DNA of 64,000 nt, from assembly GCF_900964775.1 (NCBI RefSeq), contig NC_041808.1:6406595-6470594 (forward strand), in the 5' to 3' direction. The translations under genes were made by a program, and so were the position numbers. Shown here piece by piece: positions 50,413 through 60,478 of this stretch; position 1 is the first letter of the stretch; every line of letters starts with the position of its first letter. Below the pieces are notes generated by a model. It ran no database searches. It was not told where the DNA came from and saw only the letters and a list, made by a program, of their open reading frames with translations. Origin of the DNA: Scleropages formosus (lineage: Eukaryota > Chordata > Actinopteri > Osteoglossiformes > Osteoglossidae).

Positions 50413-50986
50413 TCACACATTGAGTAAAGCCAATATTCAGTAACATATTGTAATGAGTGTGCCTGCCTCCAGATCTTTCTCTCTACTGGTATGTTAGAAA
50501 TGTGAGAGTGTAGCTTTAAGAGAGTTTATGGTAACTATGAAAATTCCCCAGGAATGTCTGTTAGTCATATTGGGTGTGTTATTTAATTGAGTGATTTCAG
50601 AGATAGCAGAGCAAATAACAGGAAAATTTTAGCTGGTTGTTTTTTGGACAGGTATAGGCACTTTTGGAGCAGTGTGCAGTTTTAAAAAGTTGTTCACCAT
50701 AAAATTGACATGCTCAGTGGAGCCCTCAGTTAGGAGAGAGCTGGTGGCATAGTTCTTAGAGCTGCTGTCTTTGGACCCAAGGTTTGCAGGTTTAAGTCTT
50801 ATTTCCAGCTATAATACATTTGTGAAAGGTACTTTGTGTTAGAGGAAGCAGGAAAGGTGAAATACTCGCCTCTCGGGGTCGTGCAGGGGAAGGTAATAGC
50901 AGGGGAAAGGGGGGAACCAGGAATTGGTAGAGCGGGGCGGTGCTTCGGGGTTGTGGTCGGGATCGGGGTCGTGGCTGTCTCGGGTT

Positions 50987-51025
<39 letters not shown>

Positions 51026-51952
51026 CTCTTCCGTCTCTCTCATCTCCTCACTGGCGGGTTCGGGGTGGTAGAAGGAGGTTGCAATTAGCCCCAGCTGCGG
51101 CTGGCTTACCCTGCCTGCCTCGGCATGTTACATACTTACTTGCTCTATTACAAATTACCCTGCTCAATAAACGGTTAAGTAATTGTAAGTTGCTTTGGAG
51201 AAAAGTGTTACCTAACTGAAGTAACAAAGTTCTCACCCTCCAATTTTCCTTTTAAAAAGAACAGTGGGAACTATCCCAGAGCAGTAAGTGTGTAAATGTA
51301 AGTGATATCTAAGAGCAGCATGGCGGCACCTCACAGAGCCTGGATGGTGTCAGAGAATGTTGGTTCAATTCCCTGCTGAGTCCCTGTAGAGTTTGCATGT
51401 TCTTCTCATGTCTGTGTGGGTTTCCTCTGGGTGCTTTGCTTTCCTCCAAAAATCCAAAGACATGCAGTTCAGGTAAATTGATCTCTCTTAATTGGGTGTA
51501 GTATGTGACTGGGTGAGTGACTTGTGTGTGCCTACCCTAAGATGGACTGGTGTATGCCCAAGGTGTACCCCCCTCAGCCTTGTATGTAATGGTTCCAGGA
51601 TGGACTCCAGTTCACTGCAACTCTGCTCAAGACAAGCAGTTATTGGATGTATTGATAGTGATCTATGGGAAAATTTATTTTGAGGGTTTTTGGATAGGCT
51701 GTAAATACATTCTTTTTTCTTACTTTTAATGTATCGAGTTATTAAATACAGCATTTCTGCACTGTAAGAACAGATTAAAATTTCATAATTATTGGTTTTT
51801 GATGTGTTTTTCTATATTCCTCCTCTTTCTCAGCGTGTGAGGCAATGGCCGATACCCTGTTTAACACAGTGTGGACCTTGGGCTGCAAGTCCTTCATGAA
51901 CAGCCAGAGAGCTGCGTGTCTTTGTGAGGGAGAGGAAAAAGATGAGCTGTAG
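42945..51952 (+). CDS. pla2g12b: Group XIIB secretory phospholipase A2-like protein, complete, four exons
   Basis: Exons 42945-43185, 45591-45679, 45929-46094 and 51834-51952 join in frame to 204 aa (human about 195). A signal peptide ([18 protein letters not shown]) leads to an acidic N-region, then [10 protein letters not shown] and the Cys-rich PLA2-like core [15 protein letters not shown]. Leu125 stands where active PLA2 enzymes have the catalytic His; Asp126 is kept. This His-to-Leu change is the known hallmark of group XIIB, which lacks phospholipase activity and supports lipidation of triglyceride-rich lipoproteins in the ER. The protein ends EGEEKDEL, a canonical ER-retrieval signal. 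The donor of exon 2 (gtgtgt) is weak but gives the conserved junction LPLPER-LDFGIP. Intron 3 (5.7 kb) is swollen by a full-length RTE LINE and three SINEs. Confidence 0.95.
43186..44439. other. Intron 1 of pla2g12b, mostly unassigned
   Basis: AT-rich DNA. Around 43590-43667 a short piece 'acactgggtcacggcaac..cttgggacaagcggtttcagccagtgtgtgt' is a fragment of the family A SINE 3' end. Nothing else is recognised before the LTR-like unit at 44440. Confidence 0.45.
44440..44793 (-). mobile_element. Solo-LTR-like fossil with 5-bp target duplication, in pla2g12b intron 1
   Basis: A 354-bp unit with TGTCACG and CGTGACA ends, flanked by tcggc and tcggt (one mismatch). It shares 'aacccaagtgcag' next to its left end with the copy at 11108. 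A 5-bp duplication and TG..CA ends fit a Gypsy-type solo LTR. No internal genes. Family name unknown to me. Confidence 0.55.
45224..45430 (+). repeat. Family B SINE, partial
   Basis: 'tgtctgcatgagtctctcctaggtgctctggtttcctctcacagtccaaagatatacag' then '..aaattgcccattgtgtgtg' and a degenerate DANA-like end. It lies shortly upstream of pla2g12b exon 2. Confidence 0.65.
45864..45900. repeat. (CA)n microsatellite in the short intron 2 of pla2g12b
   Basis: About 18 CA units within the 249-bp intron between exons 2 and 3, beginning some 185 bp after the donor and ending about 28 bp before the acceptor. Confidence 0.9.
46731..46957 (-). repeat. (TG)n-tailed SINE, family A, minus strand, pla2g12b intron 3
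   Basis: (ac)n followed by 'tttctgaaccgctagtcccatatggggttgcaggg' and the reverse-complement body and head (ccactgcgccactgcgccaccgcaccccc). It ends 31 bp before the LINE's target duplication. Confidence 0.9.
47001..50366 (-). mobile_element. Full-length RTE-type non-LTR retrotransposon (LINE copy 1)
   Basis: Read on the minus strand: a 5' leader, then one long frame from about 50208 to 47032 (about 1058 codons). The AP-type endonuclease comes first ([31 protein letters not shown]). Reverse transcriptase follows ([41 protein letters not shown]), then a C-terminal [17 protein letters not shown] region. The 3' end is a (gatg)n run. Perfect 12-bp duplications (ctgaagagtgtc) lie at 46989-47000 and 50367-50378, so both ends are original. 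The frame is shifted only between about 48638 (one extra C) and about 48512 (one T fewer), compared with the copy at 54350. The two 1-nt changes compensate. The RTE assignment is from domain order and terminal repeats; the exact subfamily is not known to me. Confidence 0.88.
50379..50407. repeat. Poly(A) run at the LINE insertion site
   Basis: About 27 A residues directly follow the target duplication at the 5' side of the LINE. The run is A on the plus strand, opposite to what the element's own 3' tail would give, so it belongs to the target site or to an earlier insertion. Confidence 0.85.
50730..51227 (+). repeat. Family C SINE interrupted by about 320 bp of unassigned GC-rich DNA
   Basis: The left part 50730-50835 (gctggtggcatagttcttagagctgctg ... 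gtgaaaggtactt) and right part about 51155-51227 (attaccctgctcaataaacggttaagtaattgtaagttgctttggagaaaagtg) are the two halves of one SINE. The insert contains G-rich words and a (TC)n run at 50990-51019. I cannot name its family. Confidence 0.6.
51318..51655 (+). repeat. Family B SINE, DANA/HE1-like form
   Basis: 'agcatggcggcacctcacagagcctgg ... gtttgcatgttcttctcatgtctgtgtgggtttcctctgggtgctttgctttcctcc' and the distal 'ccaggatggactccagttcactgcaactctgctcaagacaag'. It ends about 180 bp before the last pla2g12b exon. Confidence 0.7.
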
Positions 51953-52281
51953 AGGGTGCCATTGTGAAACACACCACTCCAAGCATGATTTGGAGCACTG
52001 CTTCTCAGTCCTGGTCCTCAGGACCCACCTCAAGGGCTGCTTTTTGTTCCATTCAGTCTTAGTAAATTAAATATCTGAAAAAGTATGTGATTTTGTGAAG
52101 TCTGAATTTCTTAACTGTTATAAATTATGAAAAACGTATGTCTGTGTCCAAATGCTTCTTATTTATTAATTGATTTATGATGTTCATTATTAATTACTTA
52201 GCTTAGTTGCTGTTTCTGAAAATATAATGATTCAGTAAACACCTTTGATGCGAAACATGACTGTTTCTTTTGTGGTTCATA

Positions 52282-52287
52282 AATAAA
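52282..52287 (+). promoter_or_regulatory. Poly(A) signal for pla2g12b
   Basis: AATAAA about 330 nt after the stop. The intervening 3' UTR contains a short phrase (ctgcttctcagtcctggtcctcaggaccc, 51999-52027) that looks like a DNA-transposon-derived fish repeat. Confidence 0.45.
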
Positions 52288-52449
52288 CCAAAGGAAGCTG
52301 ATACCATTTTACCACAGCAAACAACTTTGAGCATTTGCTAAAGACCTGTTGTTTGCTGTATTTAGCTCACCATTTGTCCCAAAGTGATTTATTTCCCCAT
52401 TTAAACTGATAGCTGATATTTTTAGCAGAATGATTTTTTTGACCCTTCT

Positions 52450-54160
52450 TGGATGGGGGCCTTGGCGTGGCAGAAGGGCCTGCGTGATCTAGGGATCTCC
52501 AGAGCTATGTTGTTGGGAGCAGTATGTGTCATGTCCCCCGCTCCCATGCAACCAGAGACACCTGCGACTGATCGAGGAACGGGAGTATAAAGGGCTGATC
52601 CGGAAGCAGCGGATCGTGGAACCTTCGTTCAGCCTACAACGACCGCTGCGTTAAAACCTGTTTTCCTCAACTCCCTCTATGTTCCCTGTTCCCTTGTTTG
52701 TCTTGCAAGAGAAACTGGCTCTTAGCACATGGAATATAACCTCACTTGGGGGATGAGTCAGAACTGATGCGGGAGGTTGAGAGATACCAACTAGATATAG
52801 CTGGGCTCACCTCCACTCACAGCTCTGGAATCAAGCTCCTCGATATGGGGTGGTCTCTCTCCTACTTAGGAGTTGCACAAGGTGAGAGGCCCTAGGAGGA
52901 TCTGGAGATACTCACAAGCCCCCGTCTGGCTGCCATACAGTTGGAGTTTATCCCGAAGGACAAGAGGGTCGCCTCAATGTGACTTAAGGTCGCAGAGAGG
53001 AAAACTTTGACTGTTGTGTATGCTTATGCACCAAACAGCAGTTCAGAGTATTCAGCCTTCTTGGAGAAGGTGGGTAGGGTTCTGGACAGGGCCTTACCTA
53101 CAGACTCCATAGGCCTGCAGGGGGACTTCAACGCTCACGTTGGCAAAGACTGGGAAATCTAGAGGGGGGTGATTGGGAAGAATGGCTTGCCTGATCTAAA
53201 CCTGAATGGTGAAATGTTATTGGACTTCTGTGCTAGTCATGGTTTGTCCATAACAAACACCATGTTCGAACACAAGGATGCTCATAAGTGTACTTGGTAC
53301 CAGAGCTCCTTGGGCCAAAGGTCAATGACCGACTTTGTAGTCATTTTGTCTGACTTGAGGCCACATATTCTGGACACTTGGGTGAGGAGAGGTGCTGAAC
53401 TGTTAGCTGATCACCATCTGGTGGTGGGTTGGATCAGATGGCTGGGAAAACTGATGGGCAGACATGGTAGACCCAAGCGTTTAGTGAGGGTGTTCTGGGA
53501 ATGACTGTTGGAGGACCCTGTCCGGAGTGATTTTAACTCGCACCTCTGGGAGAGCTTCTCCCATGTCCTGGAGGAGGTAGGGGACATGAAGTCTGAATGG
53601 ACCCTGTTCAAAACCTCCCTTGTGGAAGCAGCCAGGCATGGCTGTGGCCAAAAGCTTGTTGGTGTCAGTCACGGCGGCAACCCAAGAACACGCTGGTGGA
53701 CACCTCTAGTGAGGGAAGCCGTCGAGCTGAAGAAAGAGGCCTTGAGGGCCTGGTTGGCTCTGGGGACTCCTGACTCAGCAGGCAGGTACTGGCAAGCAAA
53801 AAAGGCAGCAGTGGGTATGGTTGCAGAAGCAAAATCCCCCTCCAAGGAGAGAATTTGCCTCAGGTGGAGGAGTTTAAGCATCTTGGGGTCTTGTTCACGA
53901 GTGAGGGGAGAAGGGAGCATGAGATCGGCCACAGACTGGGAGCAGCGGCAGCAGTAATGCAGTAGCTGTACCGGGCTGTAGTAGTGAAGGGGGAGTGGAG
54001 CCATAAGGCAAAGCTCTCTATTTACCGGGCGATCTACGTCCCTACCCTCACCTATGGTAATGAACTCTGGGTAATGACCGAAAGAATAAGATTGCGGATA
54101 CAAGCGGCTGAAATGAGTTTTCTCTGCAGGATGTTGGGACTCTCCGTGACAGGGTAAGGA
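52450..54160 (+). mobile_element. RTE-type LINE, copy 2, old, plus strand, internally deleted
   Basis: The 5' leader (ccttggcgtggcagaagggcctgcgtg, ccagagctatgttgt) matches the leader of copy 1. Endonuclease pieces are readable ([31 protein letters not shown]), with several stops. Near 53840 the sequence jumps from the end of the endonuclease linker to LPQVEEFK-like C-terminal sequence, so most of the reverse transcriptase is missing. The element ends inside the C-terminal region near 54160. A solo-LTR-like piece lies in its leader. It is clearly more diverged than copies 1 and 3. Confidence 0.75.
52527..52720 (+). mobile_element. Partial solo-LTR-like fossil nested in LINE copy 2
   Basis: It starts TGTCATG and continues 'cacctgcgactgatcgaggaacgggagtataaagg', parallel to 'cacctgcggctgatcagggtcc' at 57411. 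It sits between two pieces of the LINE leader and coding region, so it entered after the LINE. Its 3' boundary is uncertain. Confidence 0.45.
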
Positions 54161-54169
54161 GTTTGTAAA

Positions 54170-54290
54170 TCTCAAGTCAAAGTACCTTGATCAGGGCACT
54201 AGAGCAGGAGGTGGGATTTGAACCTGGGGCCTTCTGAGGCTAAAAGTGGTGGCACTAACCACTATGGCACCTGCTGGGCTAACTAGATGC
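54170..54290 (-). repeat. Family C SINE fragment, minus strand
   Basis: 'aaagtaccttgatcagggcactagagcaggaggtgggatttgaacctggggcc..taaccactatggcacc' is the reverse complement of the family C head. It lies at the join between LINE copies 2 and 3. Confidence 0.65.
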
Positions 54291-54349
54291 AACATGTAGG
54301 TGATCATTTTTAACTGTCCAGTGACACTTGAATTCATGAGTAAGGGAAG

Positions 54350-56758
54350 GGAAAAAGCAGAGACGAGATCCTGTGGCCACCAAAACAGACACCCTCCATT
54401 CCCTGGCTGCGCCTAGAAATTCTATCCATGAAGATAATGAACAGAATCAGTGACAAAGGGCAGCCCTGGCGGAGTCCAACATGCACCGGGAACAGGTCTG
54501 ACTTACTGCCGGCAATGCGAACCAAGCTCCTGCTCTGGTCATACAGGGAATGAACAGCCTGTAGCAGCGAGCCCTGAACCCCATAATCCCGAAGTACCTC
54601 CCACAGGATACCACGAGGGACACGGTCGAATGCCTTCTCCAGGTCCACAAAACACATATGGACTGGTTGGGCAAACTCCCATGAACTCTCCAACACCCTA
54701 GTGAGGGTATAGAGCTGGTCCAGTGTTCCACGGCCAGGGCAAAAAGCGCATTGCTCCTCCTGAATCCGAGGTTCGACTATCGGTCGGATTCTCCTTTCCA
54801 GTACCCTGGCATAGACTTTCCCAGGGAGTCTAAGGAGTGTGATCCCCCTATAATTGGAACACAATCTCCAGTCCCCCTTCTTAAAAAGAGGGACCATCAC
54901 CCCGGTCTGCCAGTCCAGAGGCACCGTTCCCGAGCTCCACGCAATGCTGCAGAGGCGTGTCAGCCAAGACAGCCCCACAACATCCAGAGACTTGAGAAAC
55001 TCGGGGCGGATCTCATCCACCCCTGGAGCCTTGCCACTGAGGAGTTTTTTGACTACCTCAGCAACTTCAGCCAGGGTAATGGACGAGTCCCCCTCCGAGT
55101 TCCCGGCCTCAGCTTCCTCTACGGAAGGCGTGTCAGAGGGATTGAGGAGATCTTCAAAGTACTCCTTCCACCGCCCGAGGACATCCTCAGTTGAGGTCAG
55201 CAGTGCACCACTTCCATTGTAAACAGTGTTGGCGGAACACTGCTTCTCCCTTCTGAGTCGCCGGACGGTTTGCCAGAATCTCTTTGAGGCCGACCGAAAG
55301 TCTTCCTCCATGGACTCACCGAACTCCTCCCAGGCCCGAGTTTTTGCCGCGGCGATTGCCAGAGCTGCGTTCCGTCTGGCCCGCCGGTACCCATCAGCTG
55401 CCTCAGGAGTCCCATGAGCCAGCCAGGCCCGATAGAACTCCTTCTTCAGCTTGACGGCATCCCTTACCTCCGGTGTCTACCACCGTGTTCGGGGATTGCC
55501 GCCGCGACAGGCGCCGGAGACTTTACGGCCGCAGCTCCGAACCGCCGCCCCGACAATGGAGGTGTGGAACATAGTCCATTCGGACTCAATGTCCCCAGTC
55601 TCCCTCGGGACCTGGTTGAAGCTCTGTCGGAGGTGGGAGTTGAAGACCTCTCTGACAGGGGCCTCCGCCAAACGTTCCCAACAGACCCTCACTATGCGTT
55701 TGGGCCTGCCAGGTCTGTCCAGCTTTTTCCCCCGCCATCGAATCCAACTCACCACCAGGTGGTGATCAGTTGACAGCTCAGCCCCTCTCTTCATCTGAGT
55801 GTCCAAGATATATGGCCGAAAATCAGAAGAAACGACTACAAAGTCGATCATCGACCTCCAACCTAGGGTGTCCTGGTGCCAAGTGCACTGATTGACAGCC
55901 TTATGCATGAACATGGTGTTCGTTATGGGCAAACCGTGACTAGCACAGAAATCCAATAACAACCCACCGCTCGGGTTCAGATCAGGGAGGCCGTTCCTCC
56001 CAATCACGCCCCTCCAGGTATCACTGTCGCTGCCCACGTGGGCGTTAAAGTCCCCCAGCAGAACGACAGAGTCCCCAGTGGGAGCGCTTTCCAGCACGCC
56101 CCCCAGGGACTCTAAAAAGGCCGGGTACTCTGCACTGCCACTAGGCGCATAAGCACAAACGACAGTGAGAGACTGTTCCCTGACCTGAAGGCGCAGGGAG
56201 ACGACCCTCTCGTTCACCGGGGTAGACTCCAACACATGGCGGCTGAACTGGGGGGCTATTAATAAGCCCACACCCGCCCGCCGCCTCTCACCCTGGGCAA
56301 TGCCAGAATAGTGGAGAGTACACCCTTGCTCGAGAAGAGTGGTTCCAGAACCCAAGCTGTGAGTGGAAGTGAGCCCGACTATATCTAGACAGTATCTCTG
56401 AACCTCCTGCACTAGCTCAGGCTCCTTCCCCACCAGTGAGGTGACATTCCAAGTCCCAAAAGCTAGAGTTGGCGCCCGAGGTTTGGGTCGGCCGGGCACT
56501 CGGCCCCGACCACCATCCAAATCACAACGCACTGGCCCCTTACGGTCTCTCCGGCAGGTGGTGAGCCCACCGAAGAGCGGCTCCACATCATGGCTTTGAG
56601 CTGAGCCCGGCCAGGCCCCGTGGGCATAGACCTGGCCACCAGGCGCTCGCATGCGAGCCCCCCCCCCCCCAGGCCTGGCTCCAGGGTGGGGCCCTGGTGA
56701 CCTCATAACGGGCAGGGTACACGAGAACCTTGATTTTACAGTCATAAGGGGGTTTTGA
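54350..56758 (-). mobile_element. RTE-type LINE, copy 3, truncated at both ends
   Basis: Very similar to copy 1 over its whole length. It lacks the first leader bases (homology stops at about 56758, after 'ttttgaac') and the last roughly 810 bp (homology starts at about 54351, just 3' of the catalytic FADD region). The coding frame is open from about 56700 to 54350 except for a single nonsense codon, a Trp-to-TAG change in the endonuclease-RT linker near 55487. The 3' truncation is unusual for a target-primed insertion and implies a later deletion. Confidence 0.85.
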
Positions 56759-57375
56759 ACAATAAATAGAAATAAATTGGGCCATTCCCTGAAGTCAAAA
56801 TATAAATGGAAGATGTCTTTTGTTGAGGAGGATCCAGCAAGTTCATTCCAAAAGAGTAAAGGAGTACAAAGTTTATAAGAAATAACTCTGAAAATGACAC
56901 AGATTTTAGCAGAATGCTGTGTTTGATTTGTGACAACACCTGTTAAGTGCGCAACCAAATCGCAGAATATAGCAGTTTTGTCATGGACACTGATGTGTAA
57001 ATCTCACTGTTTTATACATTTTATTTAGCATTTTCTCACGTGCACGCCCACACCTGTACCGCAATCAGGCACCTGATTTAAAAGATCCTACTCAGCTGAG
57101 TCCTTGCACTCGGGGAATCTCACTGAAACAACCAGCCCCCTTTGTGTTCTTGTCCCAATCTCCTTCATTCCTCACCCCAGTTCTTCATTCCCTGGCTTCA
57201 GACAATTCGCCTCATCTCCTGACTACGTCCACGGATCCTTGCTCCCACTCTGACCGTCAATCGACCGACTCTTCGCCAGTCCCTGACAACGAGGACTCGC
57301 CTGACCCCTCGGTTCTTGCCAAACAATCCTTCACTTGGGTTTAGCTGTTCCCATGTCCTCTGTTCCGCTTGACAC
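56759..57375. other. Flank between LINE copy 3 and an LTR-like fossil
   Basis: AT-rich to about 57030, then a pyrimidine-rich block (57040-57360: cccacacctgtaccgcaatcaggcacctg ... ) reminiscent of the neighbouring LTR-like units but without clear ends. No gene is recognised. Confidence 0.35.
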
Positions 57376-57770
57376 TGTCACGCCTTTCACCTCAGCAGCG
57401 AGGAACACCTGCGGCTGATCAGGGTCCAGACGCATAGAAGGACAGCCTGGAGCGCAGAACGCTGCGAAACCACATTCAGCCTTACTGTTCACTAGTGCTT
57501 CACACACCGCCCTGTTTACCTTTCCTGACTTCCCTGTCCTAACTCCTGTTCCTCGACCCTCTTCCTCCTCACTCTCCTCGTCTTCTTCGTTTCCTTCGAC
57601 CCATCGCCTGATCTTCAACTCACGGTTTTCAGAATCTCCTCGTAACGACGTCTGCTCCTTGGTGACCCTTGCTAGTTTCCTGACCACGACCTTCGGATCC
57701 TCCCATTACCTTGTGCGCCCCTGCGCTGCACTTAGGTCTGATGACCCACTTTCTGGACAGAAACATGACA
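57376..57770 (+). mobile_element. Solo-LTR-like fossil with perfect 5-bp target duplication
   Basis: A 395-bp unit from TGTCACGCC to ATGACA, flanked by gacac on both sides (57371-57375 and 57771-57775). It carries 'cacctgcggctgatcagg' early and 'gcgctgcacttaggtctg' near the end, shared with the units at 11108 and 44440. TG..CA ends with 5-bp duplication suggest a Gypsy-type solo LTR. No internal genes. Confidence 0.6.
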
Positions 57771-57775
57771 GACAC

Positions 57776-58440
57776 ATTTTTATCAGAAGTCAGAAATATT
57801 CAATAAAAATCAACAATGTAATATTTGGATCATAATCAAATTTGGATCGAACAGTAAGAAAACAGCTGTTTATTGCCAAAATATTCCTAATGGTTTAATT
57901 TTGTGACACTGGTCCTAGGAACAGTGTGAAGTTCTCATCTGGTGTTATCCGAAGTACAGCACAGTATTGCACTGAAGATAGGAGGTAAAGAAATAGTCTC
58001 AGAAATTCAAATTCAGTTAATTAATTAAAGGCACAAATGCCCAAAACAACAATAACACACAACACAATACCAAAAAGAGTGCATATAGCATTGCACAGCC
58101 ATATAAAAAAAGAAAAGAGCAACATCAGGGGTATAGATTACAGCACAAATATGTTCTGTGAGAAAAGATTACACTTCATTTTTTTATTTTTACATTTTGA
58201 AACTACTTGTGAAAAAGCCTTTACATTTAACTTAAAGTGTTGAAAGGCAGGACTCTTCCCTGACCATTTTGTTCTGTGTATGTAGTAAACGTACTAATAT
58301 GACAAGTCAATTACTGTAGTAATTACAGTAAATTACTGTAATTGTATAATAATTTTACAATAATTGCATCTATACTTTTTTTAATGTAATTAAAGTTTGT
58401 CATCACACCTATTTCTTTAAAATAAAATATTTCCCTTTTG
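57776..58440. other. Intergenic stretch, nothing recognised
   Basis: AT-rich DNA with a few TTACTGTAATTACAGTAA-like palindromic words near 58310-58345. Confidence 0.4.
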
Positions 58441-58654
58441 AGGGGGTGCGGTGGCGCAGTGGGTTAGACCGCAGTCCTACTCTTCGGTGGGTCTGGGGTT
58501 CGAGTCCCACTTGGGGTGCCTTGCGGCGGACTGGCGTCCCGTCCTGGGTGCGTCCCCTTCCCCCTCTGGCCTTACGCCCTGTGTTGCCGGGTAGGCTCCG
58601 GTTCCCCGTGACCCCGTAAGGGACAAGCGGTTCTGAAAATGTGTGTGTGTGTGT
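58441..58654 (+). repeat. (TG)n-tailed SINE, family A, with target duplication
   Basis: Head, B-box and body are complete, ending (gt)8. The 12-bp word tatttccctttt flanks it at 58428-58439 and 58654-58665, so insertion was recent. Confidence 0.93.
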
Positions 58655-58665
58655 ATTTCCCTTTT

Positions 58666-59491
58666 TTAAAATATTACATCCGAAGTGTTTTTACCAGGGG
58701 GCATAACCAAAATAAACGTTGAATTATTTCAGGGGTACTTTCACAAGAAGCGAATTGATCATTTATATTCATCTTAATTCTTTGGACAACAAACATTTTT
58801 ACTGGGTCATTTACATTCATCTTGATTCTTTGGACAACAAAGGTTTTTACTGGGTAAATTTAATGGAGTAATTTATATTAAACCTCCCTAACTTTAGTAG
58901 TTATACAGTATTTATTGGGGATCATCCAGATTTTTTCCAATCAATCTGCCTCCCAAGTGAGGACTTCCAGTATCTTGTAACCCAAGGATATTGTCAACAT
59001 ACAGTATAAATCTTAGAAATGTGTTATTATATCCACGACTCAGATATCCTTTCCTTGCAATCTGATATGTGATTTAAATTCTACTAATGTTTCAAAAAGA
59101 TGATTACTGTAATTTTGGAACAACATCAATATTTCTTTAGGAATGACATTAATTACAATAAAATATTGATCAGAATTAAAAGACGGTTTGTATCAACAAA
59201 GTCAAGGTAATTAGATGTTTCACTATCAGGATTTATTAGTTTAACCAAAATTATGCCAGTTTAAACCCAGTTTTCAAAAAATAAAGTTTTATTTCTAACT
59301 TTTATATACCTATTGTGGGGAAAACTTAAGCTTATACCTAAGAGTCCATGTAAGAAGTACATGCTTATGAAATCTAGCAAGTTTCAAAGGGTTTTTTCCA
59401 ATATCAAAATTACATTTAAGTAAAAATTCTATATACCAACTTTTTATAAAAATTTTAATTGTTATATTTTAGATATGTAGACTATATACAA
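58666..59491. other. Intergenic stretch, nothing recognised
   Basis: AT-rich. A short duplicated phrase 'catttatattcatcttaattctttggacaacaaa' / 'catttacattcatcttgattctttggacaacaaa' occurs at about 58760-58793 and 58808-58841. Confidence 0.4.
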
Positions 59492-59707
59492 TACACACAC
59501 ACACACACTGTCTAAAACCACTTGTCCCAAGTGGGGTTGCGGCGAACCGAAGCCTAACCCCGGCAACACAGGGCACAAGGCCGGAGGGGGAGGGATACAC
59601 CTGGAAGGGGATGCTAGTCCATTGCAAGGCACCCTAAGCAGGAGTCAAACCCCAGACCCACCAGAGAGCAGGCCCCAGCCAAACACGCTGTGCTGCCACG
59701 CCCCCTC
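59492..59707 (-). repeat. (TG)n-tailed SINE, family A, minus strand, diverged
   Basis: (ac)n, 'ctgtctaaaaccacttgtcccaagtggggttgcgg', the reverse-complement body and head 'gctgtgctgccacgccccctc'. 59708-60478 beyond it holds no recognised feature. Confidence 0.85.
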
Positions 59708-60478
59708 CTGTATACAATATACTTTGGTTCTTTTTAAAACTTTTTTTTATCCTTTTTATTTTAAAAATGGCATTAGATCTCCAAAAGAGTATATATACTT
59801 CCTATGATAATAAAGTTTTTTCCACCCAAAAATTTTAAAAGTTTAGAATTGATTGTCATAATACATGAATACCAGTGAGGTATATACTACTCTAGATTCG
59901 CTTTCTGACATCCCAGGGTACTTCTGGAAGAGTGGAACCTAACCCAACCCTGATGAATGTGCTATCCCCAGTCCTAAACAAAATATTCTCATTTAGACAC
60001 CAGAATAATGTTAATAATGCTTTTTACAGAAGAGTTTCTGGTTACAGTCAGCTATTATAACTATATGTAAATGTAATATGTAAATATTCATCCCCTATAT
60101 TATACAGTTTGTCCTGGTACTGTGATTTGCACTATTTTATTGTATCGTCTTTGCACTGTTGCATTTATTTTGCACTCCTGTATTGCTTTTCCCTCTGTTA
60201 TCTTTTCCTACACTATTGTTTTGTATTGCTTCTTGTTTGGTTATATCAAAAGGACTCTGATCCTGCTGTAATGACTGCAGTCTCCATAGCTGTTGATCTG
60301 TTGCAGTTTCCACTGTCAGATTTGTGAATCCACAATGATCTGAGGATAAAATGTGAAAAGGATATGTTAGTGTCTTTTGGTGCAATATTACAATACCAGT
60401 GATAAGTTTGAGGAAACTTACCTGAAACCAGGATTATTGGCATTTTAAACTGTGTAAACTTGTCTATAAAAACCAGGC

